In this document: piece after piece, positions 33,119 to 45,197 of the stretch
Layout: each line of letters opens with the position of its first letter
How positions within the stretch are numbered: the first letter of the stretch is position 1
Assembly (NCBI GenBank): GCA_036768485.1
Contig: JAVLUZ010000157.1
Coordinates: 16,681,877 to 16,745,876 of the forward strand
DNA: 64,000 nt
Direction of reading: 5' to 3'
Source of the DNA: Mermis nigrescens
Taxonomy: Eukaryota; Nematoda; Enoplea; Mermithida; Mermithidae
The notes under the pieces: model-generated
The model's database searches: none
Told to the model about the DNA's origin: nothing
The model's input: the letters and a program-made list of their open reading frames with translations, nothing else
Made by a program: the position numbers and the translations under genes

Positions 33119-34848
33119 CTGGAAACATTAAAGTCAATTCATACACGTAACGGCTGGAAATTTGGGGGTCCTGGGCCATTTTTAACGGGGAGGATGGGTA
33201 AATGCCACCAATTTTTGACCAAAAAACACGTAAAAACTGCCAAAAAATTTTTTTTTATAAAATAGAGGGATGTGTCAAAAATGTTCTAAGTTTTGGGGGG
33301 ACGGCCGACTTTGAGTGAAGAACCCCATACCCCTCTTACATATATGAGTTTTGGTTCGATACGCCCCAACATTATCCATTAGACTAGAAGAAATATTATG
33401 AAAGTTGTTGGGAGTCAAAGATTCACAAATCCTCTTGGTGAATACGCTGATGGAGTGCTTATGTAGGAACAAAAAAGGTCGACCAACATCAATACATTGC
33501 TATGAAACAGTGGCGGATCCAGAACTTTCATAAGGGGGAGGGACGGACGCCCAACTTTTTCCAAAAAACCATCAAAAATACGTGGGTACGAAAATCCGCT
33601 ATTTACCTGAAAAATTACGTTTTTCGCCGTTTTACCACATTGTCTACTTTTCTTTAAAATGATTGCTGGTGCTGATTTTTTCCAAAAATTTCAAAATTTT
33701 CTACATTACTTGTGCAAAAAGTGCTTATATTTCTTCAACTATAGGAAAATAAGTGTAAAGTGCCGGAACACAAAAAGACGTTTAGAGACTTCAGTTTCTT
33801 CGCTTTTTCCTGTATCTGAGTATTTGGAGCAAAGCACAGTGAAGCATTCAACGCAAATCGCTAACAAAGTTTAGAATTAATCCTAAAAATTCAAGAACAC
33901 TAGAAAAATATGGCTTTCAGACAGCTTAAAAGCAAATAAATATAGTTAATAGATATAACCCTGCATTAGGTCATTTTGGCCCGAAAAAACTTAATTTTTA
34001 ACCACCTTTCTCTGATCGGCTTACGCCCAAATTGGCCAGGCTGTGCATCTATGGAACTGTTAACTGGTAAGATGCGCTTTCAATTTAAACATACAATAGT
34101 AGTAGGAAATCAACCAGTTTCATAGGAATCGCGCTACTTTACAATGAAAAGGAAAATTTTGTTTGTAATAGCGTGCGATATAACATCAAAATAAACGGGC
34201 CATAGCTATTTTTGGACTTTCTCATATGTTAATTCTGCACATTAATCATATGAGACCGAAAATTTCCATAGAATTTAAGACTATAAAAACTGTTAATAAA
34301 CTTTCTGTTCCCATCGCCTATAATGTAGCCAAGTAGACTTGTTAGCACGTTTTGAAGATGGTATTGAGATCAAACTGTCCATATATTGGTACGTTATCCT
34401 TGTTGGCAGATTAGCATCCTAACAGGAATGACGGTCACATATCGCAGAAAACGTTTAAGAGCTTATCCGAAACATGGAAGCTGCAAACAGAGAAAAAGTC
34501 GGAAAATGATGAGCCGGTAAAAGTAGATAGACAATTTTCAAAATGTTCAGGAAAAACCTCTAAGATAACGCAACAATGACTTAGGAATGGATTAAAACTT
34601 GTTATACAGGTAACCTTTTTATAACGACCGGGTCGAGCTCTGATCCATAAACCATTATTCAAACGTTTAAAGCGATCCAAAACATCAGAGCATGGCATTT
34701 TACGACCATCGCTGGGATCGAACCGGATGTGCAACGTGTGCGGAGGATAACGAACATGCGTACGGACTTGATTGTAAAGAAACGTCAATTTCGAAGAAAG
34801 CAAAGCCATCTCGAAAGAAGATATATTTGAAGAGACTAATTTCAACAT
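32858..34848 (-). CDS. MRPL35: Mitochondrial large-subunit ribosomal protein bL35m (MRPL35), 2 exons
   Basis: 164 codons plus stop in two exons joined in phase 0. Residues 48-78 ([20 protein letters not shown], then [13 protein letters not shown]) match the bL35m core, with family pattern '[29 protein letters not shown]'-like spacing. Residues 103-122 contain [20 protein letters not shown], then YAPYH, matching the conserved bL35m C-terminus (LLDKM..SFW.RR.WYVDDPYQKYH). The length is close to the family's 160-190. By family knowledge it is a protein of the mitoribosome large subunit, nuclear-encoded and imported. The first ~40 residues are basic and hydroxylated with few acids, as a transit peptide would be. 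Confidence 0.9.
33119..34614. other. MRPL35 intron
   Basis: Contains a family C repeat at about 33165-33345, a repeat start CAGTGGCGGATCCAGAAC at about 33510, and a family E fragment at about 33965-34050. The rest is AT-rich. Confidence 0.6.
34615..34848 (-). CDS. MRPL35: MRPL35 exon 1
   Basis: 78 codons from the ATG at 34846-34848 to donor AAG|GTTACC. A TAA stop lies immediately upstream in frame, supporting this start unless an upstream exon joins inside. It ends in the basic stretch RARPGRYKK. The donor is non-optimal, but the join to exon 2 aligns with bL35m with at most one residue difference in spacing. Confidence 0.88.
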
Positions 34849-35499
34849 TTAAAACATAATGTTCATCTTATTGCATCATTAATAAAAGAACGAGAGCTAA
34901 ATATATAGCGTCAGACAACAATTGTGCACTATAAATAAAAATGAGCAAGGTACGTATGTGTGTATATCTAGAATAAGATGAAAGTGATAGCAAAATCCGT
35001 ATCCAGGATTTCCTGAGAGCAGGGAAACCCTAGATACTTCGCCAATTCAAAGATTATCTTGGTTTGGTCAAATAAAGTAAATTCGTAGCGTTCTAGCATG
35101 TTGTATCCGCTAAAATCAAATTAAAATTTCCGAAAAACTACATATTTTTCTAACCAAGGAATTCTTTTAGTGAGCAAATATTTTTCTAACCAAAGAATTC
35201 ATTTAGTGAGCAAAATATTTTTCACCTACGTATACCATGGATTCTGTTCTATTGCACTAATTTTTTGACGTAATAACAAGGGCCTACAATGCGACCAACC
35301 CGTCATCTCGAACTTAGATTCTCAGCTAAAAAAGCTAAAATAATTTGTACTACAAAATTCTAGAATAATACTGCGGTTGCCGCATTCTAATTTTATCAAG
35401 CAATCAGACATTATTCCTCTGATGAATTTGATGTAGGATAAATACTGCTTTCTTTTTTGTTCAAAAACTTAGATCTTTTTGTGCAATCAAAAATTAATC
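34849..35499. other. Upstream of MRPL35
   Basis: AT-rich, no gene recognised. A short local duplication is visible at about 35145-35222, where a 'TTTTTCTAACCAAGGAATTC' type segment occurs twice in a row. Confidence 0.5.
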
Positions 35500-35599
35500 N
35501 NNNNNNNNNNNNNNNNNNNNNNNNNNNNNNNNNNNNNNNNNNNNNNNNNNNNNNNNNNNNNNNNNNNNNNNNNNNNNNNNNNNNNNNNNNNNNNNNNNN
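35500..35599. other. Assembly gap (100 N)
   Basis: Exactly 100 unknown bases, the usual placeholder for a gap of unknown length. It directly abuts the first copy of the tandem duplication. Confidence 0.99.
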
Positions 35600-38034
35600 G
35601 TCCATACCCCCCCGAACCCCACCCACCCACGCCCAGGTGTGGTCGTATGGCGGAAAAAAACCTTTTTTCGACGTTTCTCATCGAGCACTATCCAATGGCA
35701 TCAAAAAATCGCTAAAAAAGCAACAACAAAAATTTCAAAATTCTGGGGGGGGGTTAAAAAATTTCCAAAGGTCAAAAAATGGTCTTAAAAGTGGTTGTAT
35801 GGCGAAAAAACACCATTTTTCGACGTTTCTCATCGAGCACTATCCAATGGCATCAAAAAATTGCTAGAAAAGCAAAAAAAAATTTTCTGGGGGAGGGTAT
35901 TTCAACTTCTAGGGAGGGTGCATACGCATACCCCATTTCAACTTCTGGGGGTGCATACCCCCCCCATTTCAACTTCTGGGGGGTGCATACCCCCCAAACC
36001 CCCACGCCCATGTGTGATGGCGGGTCTTCGGATCTGCCCAGTTTTTGGACTTCTAAATTACATATATAGAATTTTTGACCTTTCTCCGATTGGTAACTTG
36101 TCCTAGTACGACCGATCTGGAGGAATAAAAAATTGAGTCTTTTCAAAGCTAAAATGATCCTAAAAACTAATGTAAATGCTAAAATAGCGTATTCCACAGT
36201 GTCTATTCAATAACGAGCACACGTGGCAGCACCAAAATTCTGGGGGTGCAAGATTTTTCAAAGATCAAAAAATGGCCCTAAAAATGGCGGTATAGTGGAA
36301 AAACCATTTTTTCAACGTTTCTCATCGAGCACTATCCATTGGCATCAAAAAATTGCGAGAAAAACCAAAAAAATTTTCAAAAATCGAATTCTGGGGGGGG
36401 TGTTTTGGTTTCTCGGGGGGAGGGGTGCATACACCCCAAACCCACCACGCCCACGTGTGATGGAAAGCACTTTCAAAGCAACCAGATTTTGGGAGTCGGA
36501 TGGGACAAAATCATCAAAAATTGGTCTTCCAGATTCTCGGGGGTCCAACCAGACCCCATGCTCATGTGTTTGCGTTGCGGCGATTCATAGCATAATGAAT
36601 GAGACGCATAAGAGATAGCTTTGAAAATTTTATGCAAATGGTCAAGTGGCTTTTCTTCACTTGAAAATTGAGAAATAAATGCATTTATTTCGCTATTTTA
36701 TCAAAATATGAAAAAACCAACCTAAGCTTAGATTTTTGTACAGCTTGTTTAGATACACCATGTCATTTTTTATTTTGCCTCATTGCTGATATAATAAAAC
36801 GCGAGACGTTAAAAATACCGCTGCGCGAACGCACGATGACTCATAAAACATACTAAATGTCAACTGAAGTTATTGAAAAGCGCACATTTACGCGAACTTT
36901 CGTAACTTAACACTTAAACAGGACCCTCATGTACTTATTTATAGAAACTGATTATTTCTTCCCGGATCGTGTAATGACTATGAAGAAAAAGCAAATTAGT
37001 TATTCCCAAATTATGATGAATAAAAGCTGTAGCTACCCTGCCTTATTCTTTATATTTCGCTAGTCTGATCATTTGCACTTAATTTCCTGCATACATTGAT
37101 TAATGTGCAAGTCTTTTCATTCACAAACGTGTAACTACAAAGAAAAGTACCTTTTCGGTCACTCAAACCCATATCTTCTATTTACATTCAGCATTTAAAA
37201 TAGAATAGTCTACATACAATCAGTAAAGGTGCAAGTTCGTTTACAGCACCAAAAACAGCGCATACAAATAAAGGGCAAATAAATTATTGTGACATGAATG
37301 TAAAGACAATTAAAAAATATAAACAGCAGAAATAGAAAAATTATAAGAACGACATTGACGTTCAGGAAGATATACATATAGTACATAGGCAGCAACTAAA
37401 TTCTGGGGATCTGATGGGGCGAAAGCGACGAAAATTTAATTATGAAAGTCTACCGGATTTTGCATGGTTCCTAGGAGGGTCTCGTCTCGACCATATGTAT
37501 GTGGGCAGCAAGAAAATTCTGGGGAGGTCAGGATGGGTAAATTTGCCAAAAATGTTACTAGAAATATAATTCGGAGGGGGGACCAACCCCTCACGCCCAT
37601 ATAAGGTCTCGCTCAACTCGACCATACATGGCAGTAGCCGAATTCTGGGTTCCTAAGGGGCCAAATCGCTAAAAATAGCACCAAAAGTTCAATTCCGGGG
37701 TCTATCGATTTCGGGGGTAAGCGCTAACAGTGACCAAATTCTGGAAGTCTTGAGTGCTGTAAAAAATGGCAAAATACCAAAAAACATGTGCCAATAATTA
37801 AATTCTCGGGGGAGGGGTTCCAACCCCTACACGCCACTTAAATTGGAAAGGCGATGAAGGAATATTCTAAATATCGAAAAGTAAGTTCTACCTTGCCTCT
37901 TCGATAGCGATACATTCAAAATAGAGAGAATAACATTCGGGAAACTTCCCCTGATTACTCAGAACAGGCAAAGGTACATACACAAAATTAGTGCAAATCA
38001 GTATGCTGCTTGTTCCATTAAAAGATAATAAAAG

Positions 38035-38198
38035 TTAATCATCTTCGAGGGAATGCTCCGACGAGTCAGTTGATTTCGCTTCATCGTTATCAACAGTTAT
38101 TTTCATTCGATACTTTTTCAATCGATCCTTCACGTTCACACAATTTTGAAAAACGTCCTTCTCGGGGATGCTAGCATCTTCGCAGCTTAAAATCAGCG
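38035..38198 (-). CDS. Unidentified C-terminal exon, copy 1
   Basis: Open segment of 53 codons plus stop TAA, after a possible acceptor TCTTAACAG in phase 1. The product begins LILSCEDASIPEKDVFQNCV and NVKDRLKKYRMKI, then ends in an acidic tail (DSSEHSLEDD). Codon-like composition and the acidic end before a stop suggest a real terminal exon. I cannot assign a family, and no upstream partner exon was found between here and 47 kb. Confidence 0.45.
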
Positions 38199-40992
38199 CT
38201 GTTAAGACGATAGTATTAACCAGATATGCGCGTGGGGGGTCTAGGACATAAGTGGGCAGCACCGAAATTCTGGGGGGGTGTGAAAATATTTTCAAAGGTC
38301 AAAAAATAATCTTAAAAGTGGTCGTATGCATACGTGGGCAGCAAGAAAATTCTGGGGGGAAGGTGCAAGATTTTTTTGAAGGTCGAAAAATGGCCTTAAA
38401 AATGGTGGTATGGCGATAAAAACTCCATTTTTCGACGTTCCTCATCAAGCACTATCCATTGGCGTCAAAAAATTGCGAAAAAAACGGAAAAAATTTTCAA
38501 AAATTGAATTCTGGGGGGTATTTTGATTTCTGGGGGGGTATTTTGGTTTTTGGGGGGTCCATACCCCCCCCCCGAACCCCACCCCCCACGCCCAGGTGTG
38601 GTCGTATGGCGGAAAAAAACCTTTTTTCGACGTTTCTCATCGAGCACTATCCAATGGCATCAAAAAATCGCTAAAAAAGCAACAACAAAAATTTCAAAAT
38701 TCTGGGGGGGGGGTTAAAAAATTTCCAAAGGTCAAAAAATGGTCTTAAAAGTGGTTGTATGGCGAAAAAACACCATTTTTCGACGTTTCTCATCGAGCAC
38801 TATCCAATGGCATCAAAAAATTGCTAGAAAAGCAAAAAAAAATTTTCTGGGGGAGGGTATTTCAACTTCTAGGGAGGGTGCATACGCATACCCCATTTCA
38901 ACTTCTGGGGGTGCATACCCCCCCCATTTCAACTTCTGGGGGGTGCATACCCCCAAACCCCCACGCCCATGTGTGATGGCGGGTCTTCGGATCTGCCCAG
39001 TTTTTGGACTTCTAAATTACATATATAGAATTTTTGACCTTTCTCCGATTGGTAACTTGTCCTAGTACGACCGATCTGGAGGAATAAAAAATTGAGTCTT
39101 TTCAAAGCTAAAATGATCCTAAAAACTAATGTAAATGCTAAAATAGCGTATTCCACAGTGTCTATTCAATAACGAGCACACGTGGCAGCACCAAAATTCT
39201 GGGGGTGCAAGATTTTTCAAAGATCAAAAAATGGCCCTAAAAATGGCGGTATAGTGGAAAAACCATTTTTTCAACGTTTCTCATCGAGCACTATCCATTG
39301 GCATCAAAAAATTGCGAGAAAAACCAAAAAAATTTTCAAAAATCGAATTCTGGGGGGGGTGTTTTGGTTTCTCGGGGGGAGGGGTGCATACACCCCAAAC
39401 CCACCACGCCCACGTGTGATGGAAAGCACTTTCAAAGCAACCAGATTTTGGGAGTCGGATGGGACAAAATCATCAAAAATTGGTCTTCCAGATTCTCGGG
39501 GGTCCAACCAGACCCCATGCTCATGTGTTTGCGTTGCGGCGATTCATAGCATAATGAATGAGACGCATAAGAGATAGCTTTGAAAATTTTATGCAAATGG
39601 TCAAGTGGCTTTTCTTCACTTGAAAATTGAGAAATAAATGCATTTATTTCGCTATTTTATCAAAATATGAAAAAACCAACCTAAGCTTAGATTTTTGTAC
39701 AGCTTGTTTAGATACACCATGTCATTTTTTATTTTGCCTCATTGCTGATATAATAAAACGCGAGACGTTAAAAATACCGCTGCGCGAACGCACGATGACT
39801 CATAAAACATACTAAATGTCAACTGAAGTTATTGAAAAGCGCACATTTACGCGAACTTTCGTAACTTAACACTTAAACAGGACCCTCATGTACTTATTTA
39901 TAGAAACTGATTATTTCTTCCCGGATCGTGTAATGACTATGAAGAAAAAGCAAATTAGTTATTCCCAAATTATGATGAATAAAAGCTGTAGCTACCCTGC
40001 CTTATTCTTTATATTTCGCTAGTCTGATCATTTGCACTTAATTTCCTGCATACATTGATTAATGTGCAAGTCTTTTCATTCACAAACGTGTAACTACAAA
40101 GAAAAGTACCTTTTCGGTCACTCAAACCCATATCTTCTATTTACATTCAGCATTTAAAATAGAATAGTCTACATACAATCAGTAAAGGTGCAAGTTCGTT
40201 TACAGCACCAAAAACAGCGCATACAAATAAAGGGCAAATAAATTATTGTGACATGAATGTAAAGACAATTAAAAAATATAAACAGCAGAAATAGAAAAAT
40301 TATAAGAACGACATTGACGTTCAGGAAGATATACATATAGTACATAGGCAGCAACTAAATTCTGGGGATCTGATGGGGCGAAAGCGACGAAAATTTAATT
40401 ATGAAAGTCTACCGGATTTTGCATGGTTCCTAGGAGGGTCTCGTCTCGACCATATGTATGTGGGCAGCAAGAAAATTCTGGGGAGGTCAGGATGGGTAAA
40501 TTTGCCAAAAATGTTACTAGAAATATAATTCGGAGGGGGGACCAACCCCTCACGCCCATATAAGGTCTCGCTCAACTCGACCATACATGGCAGTAGCCGA
40601 ATTCTGGGTTCCTAAGGGGCCAAATCGCTAAAAATAGCACCAAAAGTTCAATTCCGGGGTCTATCGATTTCGGGGGTAAGCGCTAACAGTGACCAAATTC
40701 TGGAAGTCTTGAGTGCTGTAAAAAATGGCAAAATACCAAAAAACATGTGCCAATAATTAAATTCTCGGGGAGGGGGTTCCAACCCCTACACGCCACTTAA
40801 ATTGGAAAGGCGATGAAGGAATATTCTAAATATCGAAAAGTAAGTTCTACCTTGCCTCTTCGATAGCGATACATTCAAAATAGAGAGAATAACATTCGGG
40901 AAACTTCCCTGATTACTCAGAACAGGCAAAGGTACATACACAAAATTAGTGCAAATCAGTATGCTGCTTGTTCCATTAAAAGATAATAAAAG

Positions 40993-41156
40993 TTAATCAT
41001 CTTCGAGGGAATGCTCCGACGAGTCAGTTGATTTCGCTTCATCGTTATCAACAGTTATTTTCATTCGATACTTTTTCAATCGATCCTTCACGTTCACACA
41101 ATTTTGAAAAACGTCCTTCTCGGGGATGCTAGCATCTTCGCAGCTTAAAATCAGCG
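40993..41156 (-). CDS. Unidentified C-terminal exon, copy 2
   Basis: Same sequence as 38035-38198, carried by the second unit of the tandem duplication. The reading frame and stop are intact in both copies. If the duplication is an assembly error, only one of these exists. Confidence 0.4.
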
Positions 41157-41549
41157 CTGTTAAGACGATAGTATTAACCAGATATGCGCGTGGGGGGTCT
41201 AGGACATAAGTGGGCAGCACCGAAATTCTGGGGGGGGTGAAAATATTTTCAAAGGTCAAAAAATAATCTTAAAAGTGGTCGTATGCATACGTGGGCAGCA
41301 AGAAAATTCTGGGGGAAGGTGCAAGATTTTTTTGAAGGTCGAAAAATGGCCTTAAAAATGGTGGTATGGCGATAAAAACACCATTTTTCGACGTTCCTCA
41401 TCAAGCACTATCCATTGGCGTCAAAAAATTGCGAAAAAAACGGAAAAAATTTTCAAAAATTGAATTCTGGGGGGGTATTTTGATTTCTGGGGGTATTTTG
41501 GTTTTTGGGGGGTCCATACCCCCCCGAACCCCACCCCCCACGCCCAGGT

Positions 41550-42940
41550 GTGGTCGTATGGCGGAAAAAAACCTTTTTTCGACGTTTCTCATCGAGCACT
41601 ATCCAATGGCATCAAAAAATCGCTAAAAAAGCAACAACAAAAATTTCAAAATTTGAATTCTGGGGGGGTATTCTGATTTCTGGGGGGATATTTCAACTTA
41701 TCGGGGGTGCATACCTCCCACGCTCATGTGTGGTTTAGGATCCTAAGAGTGGGAAATTTCGTGCGGAAAATCAGGTAAGACGAAGGTCAAAATTATTAAA
41801 ACTCCTAACAATTTTCTGAATAAAAACGGGTTATAAGCACACGTGGGCGTGGGGGAGGGTTTGGGCATATGCACCCCCCCCCCCAAAGTTCGAATAACCC
41901 CCCTAGAAACCAGAATAACCCCCAGAATTCAATTTTTGCACATTTTTTTTGTTTCTTTTCGCAATTTTGGATGCCAATGGATAGCGCTCGATGAGAAACG
42001 TTGAAAAATTGTGGTTTTCCCATACCACCGTTTTAAAGGCCATTTTTTGACATTTGAAAAATCTTACACCCCACATTTACCCCCAAAAATTTTGGTTCTG
42101 CCCACCTATGGTTATAAGCTTCACATTTTCCGCAAAGTTGTACTCACACATGGGCGTGGGGGGTTTGGGGGTATGCACCCCCAGAAATCAAAATACCCCC
42201 CAGAATTCAAATTTTGAAATTTTTTTGCTTTTTAGCGATTTTTTGATGCCATTGGATAGTGCTCGATGAGAAACGCCGAAAAATGGTGTTTTTTTCACCT
42301 TACGACCACTTTTAAGACCATTTTTTGACCTTTGAAAATTTTTTCACCCCCCCCTCAGAATTTCGGTGCTGCCCACCTATGGTTGTACTATGTATGTATC
42401 TCAGGCATTTTGTCAAATAGCGAATGATTGTGAAATTCAAAAATTATAAAATCATATGAATTTAAAATTAGAACTAAGGTTTTACTCAAAATTAAGAACC
42501 TAGTACAATCCGGCGTAAAAATCATTTTAAAAACATTCCGTTTTTATCTTATCAGCTATATTGGCTCAATGATGGTTTCATAGATGGCTCTGTAATTTTA
42601 TAACACCACTACAGTCGTAAATAATTGACCAGCTAATGGTATCATACATGTAAAAGGGGATCAAACCACCCAACGCCGGCCGTTCCCTACCCCCATTATA
42701 CCTGAGCGTGGGGGGATTGTGGGGTATGCACACCCACAGAAACCAAAATACCCTCGAGAATTCAATTTTTGAAATTTTTTGTTTTTTCCTCGCAATTTTT
42801 GATTCCAATGGATAGTGCTCGATGAGAAACGTTGAAAAATGGTGTTTTTTCGCCGTACCACCATTTTTAAGGCCATTTTTTACCTTTGAAAATTTCTTAC
42901 ACCCCTTCCCCCCGGAGCTTTGGTGCCGCCCACCTATCCC
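41550..42940. repeat. Cluster of family A repeats in both orientations
   Basis: Family A copies lie at about 41560-41740 (+), 41832-42112 (-), 42143-42385 (-) and 42700-42935 (-). All share the block CATCGAGCACTATCCATTGG and G/C-run arms. Ends resemble CATACGTGGGCAGCA and CCACGCCCATGTGTG. Open frames in this stretch are products of the repeats. Confidence 0.75.
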
Positions 42941-43485
42941 CCATCCGCCCCAAACCAGGAAAATTTTTGAACCCCACCCCTCCTCACGATTTTTAGAAAA
43001 AATTGAATTTTTTTCGTTTTTTGGCTGTTGTTGGCCAAAAATTGGAGGTCATCGACCCCCCGCCCCTAAAAATAGCCGGGGACCCCCTCCCAAAATTTAG
43101 AGCCGTTATATGTCCGAATGGTATGTATGTTGCCGAAAGTTGTAGATGTATTATTTGAGCCCAATTCCACAGAAAAATATATTTCCCGTATGTCAGTGAA
43201 GAAAATGCAATCCCCAATTCACATATGCACATATAACAGGAAAATAGATGGATCTCCAACTCAAAGTTAGTTGTCCCCCATCCCCCCAAAGTCAAAAAAT
43301 TTTTGAACCTCCCTTTTTCCCCCTTCAATTTTTGGAAAAAAAAATTTTTGACCGTTTTAAAGTGTTTTTTTAGCAGTTTTTGGCCGAAAATTGGAGGTCA
43401 TTTATTACCCCCAAACGGCCGGAAATCCCCCAAACGGCCAGGTGTCCATACCCGCCACCCAAAATTTCGAGCTGTTATATGTATA
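42938..43485. repeat. Two family C repeats
   Basis: About 42938-43112 and 43240-43482. Each runs from a CCCCATCCCCCAAAG-type block to GAGCCGTTATATGT or GAGCTGTTATATGT. Both contain the 'GGCCGAAAATTGGAGGTCAT' type module. Confidence 0.7.
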
Positions 43486-43569
43486 CTCGCATATAAGGAT
43501 ATGTTTTAAAGGGGTGAAGTGGATTCCCTTCCCAAAGTCGGTCATCCACAAACCGCCTAGGGGGTGAGG

Positions 43570-44229
43570 GGGGAGTATTACCCCCTGAGTTTTCAAAAAC
43601 TGATAGCTATACAACGATTTTGGCCGAAAAACCATTGCTGTATAGCCTTTTTGGGCTCGGAAATGCTATTTAGTTGTGTTTTCTGAGTTTTAAAAGGATA
43701 TATCGGTATTTTCTCGACTCCAAAACGGGATTAGTAGCTATTTTTAGTCCAAAAAGGCTAAAGGGGTATGTTTGTGAATCCAAAAAAGGCTTCATAGCTA
43801 TGTTTGTGAATCCAAAAAAGTAGCTAGTTTTCTGAGACCAAAAAGGCTATATAGCTATTTTTCTGACCCCAAAAGGGCTATAGAGCCGTTTTTACGACGC
43901 ACACAGACAAAGGTGCGCAAGGTCAAACTTTCAGAGGGGAGGGTGAAAACCAAAAATTGCTAGATAGCTATGTGCTTCGTAAAAACGGCTCTATAGTCCT
44001 CTTGGGGTCAGATCTTATATAGCCTTTTAGGTCTCAGAAAACTAGCTATATAGCCTTTTTGGATTGACAAACATAGAAATATAGCCGTTTTGTACTAAAA
44101 CTAGCTATTAATTGCATTTTGGAGTGAAGAAAATAGCTATATGTTCTTTTAAAACTCAGAAAAGACAGCTGAATCGCATTTCTGAGCTCAAGAAAGACTA
44201 CCAATATAGCTTGTTTTCTGACCCCAAAA
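43570..44229. repeat. Long palindrome, arms of about 260 bp
   Basis: The left arm, about 43640-43905, is matched by an inverted right arm at about 43960-44222. Shared pieces include 'TTTTCTGAGTTTTAAAA', 'GTTTTCTGAGACC', 'GACCCCAA' and 'CTATAGAGCCGTTTTTACGA'. The right arm continues, after removal of the hAT element at 44238-46569, into 46578-46690, which is inverted to 43570-43655. Motifs such as GCTATATAGCC recur inside. This is a hairpin-forming repeat now split by an insertion. Confidence 0.8.
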
Positions 44230-44461
44230 GGCTGTGTCAGTGAACGACCGAAGCTCCAAAATTTTGCTTCGGCCGAAGCCGAAGCTTCGGCCGAAGGCCG
44301 AATCTGTATAAATTCTTCAGTCTTATTCTGATTAGTATGTATGAAGAATGAATTGCGAATTGAGTCATAAATATGAAAGTTAAGCTTGATTATGTTCCAG
44401 GAGTAAATATGAAGTAATAAGAGAGTGTCATTCATTGCAAAAATTTTATTCAAAAGCGCAA

Positions 44462-44551
44462 TTAATTCTCTTCATTAGCACTGATTTCATTATTAGACAT
44501 TTCATGTATATCAGCAGCTAATGCGTATTGATCATCATCAGATTCACTATC
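44462..44551 (-). pseudogene. Possible last exon of a hAT transposase
   Basis: 29 codons plus stop after a good acceptor TATATTCAG. The product is very acidic (DSESDDDQYALAADIHEMSN). It lies about 220 bp inside the left end of the hAT element. Short acidic tails at similar positions also occur in the elements at 54994 and 62376. No upstream transposase exon survives here that I can recognise. Confidence 0.4.
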
Positions 44552-45197
44552 CTGAATATATAAAAATATAATGTATTATTAGGAATAAAGCCTGGAATTC
44601 CTGAGAATTATAAAAACAATTGATTAATTCCTAATTTTCCCACTGATACTTAAATTTGTAGAAGGTAGACATAAAAGCAAATAGAGATTTCTTCCCGTTA
44701 TTAGATGCATTAGTTTAAGAAAATTAACACGTCGACCATGGAGCAATTATTTAATACAAAAGAGATTCGTTCACAGCAGTCTTTTTTGTACTCGGCAAAG
44801 ATTTTTTCCATTGTACAAAGATTAATTGGGACTGTCTTTGTACATTTACAAAGATTTTTGGGAAGACAAAAATTGCAAAAAAGGTCTGAAATTCGCAAAA
44901 ATTTTAGGCGCTACGCGCCGAAATCAGTAATTGTGTGTTCTACATATCTTTCTAATGAGAAATTGCATTCAAAAGTAAATAACTATGTCAAATTTTTCGG
45001 CGCTTCGCGCCGTTTTAAGACGATCCTTAGTGATTTTTGCCCTTAGAGACCCAGAAATTAGCTAAAATACACTACCAAAGATCGAAAGCCCTGTTTAACC
45101 ACACTAAAATCGCCACTGTACTATAATATAGTACACAAAAATTTGCGTGTACAAAATGTACAAAGACTTTTGGGACCATCTTTGTACATGTACAAAC

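Larger units (their letters stand above)
35600..41511 (+). repeat. Tandem duplication, two units of about 2.96 kb
   Basis: Unit 1 is 35600-38556 and unit 2 is 38557-41511. They are nearly identical over their whole length, differing mainly in the length of C or G runs and a few single bases. A third, partial unit starts at 41512 and diverges near 41655. Each unit carries several family A repeats, family B repeats and one unidentified C-terminal exon. Such similarity beside an N gap may be an assembly artefact or a very recent duplication. Confidence 0.9.

Noticed and set aside
32594..33265. Longest open frame of the window (223 codons, plus strand)
   Set aside because: It overlaps MRPL35 exon 2 on the opposite strand. 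Its product has no recognisable family, and it ends in repeat sequence.
36223..36618. 131-codon plus frame, repeated at 39182-39577
   Set aside because: It is built from family A and B repeat sequence and occurs wherever these repeats do.
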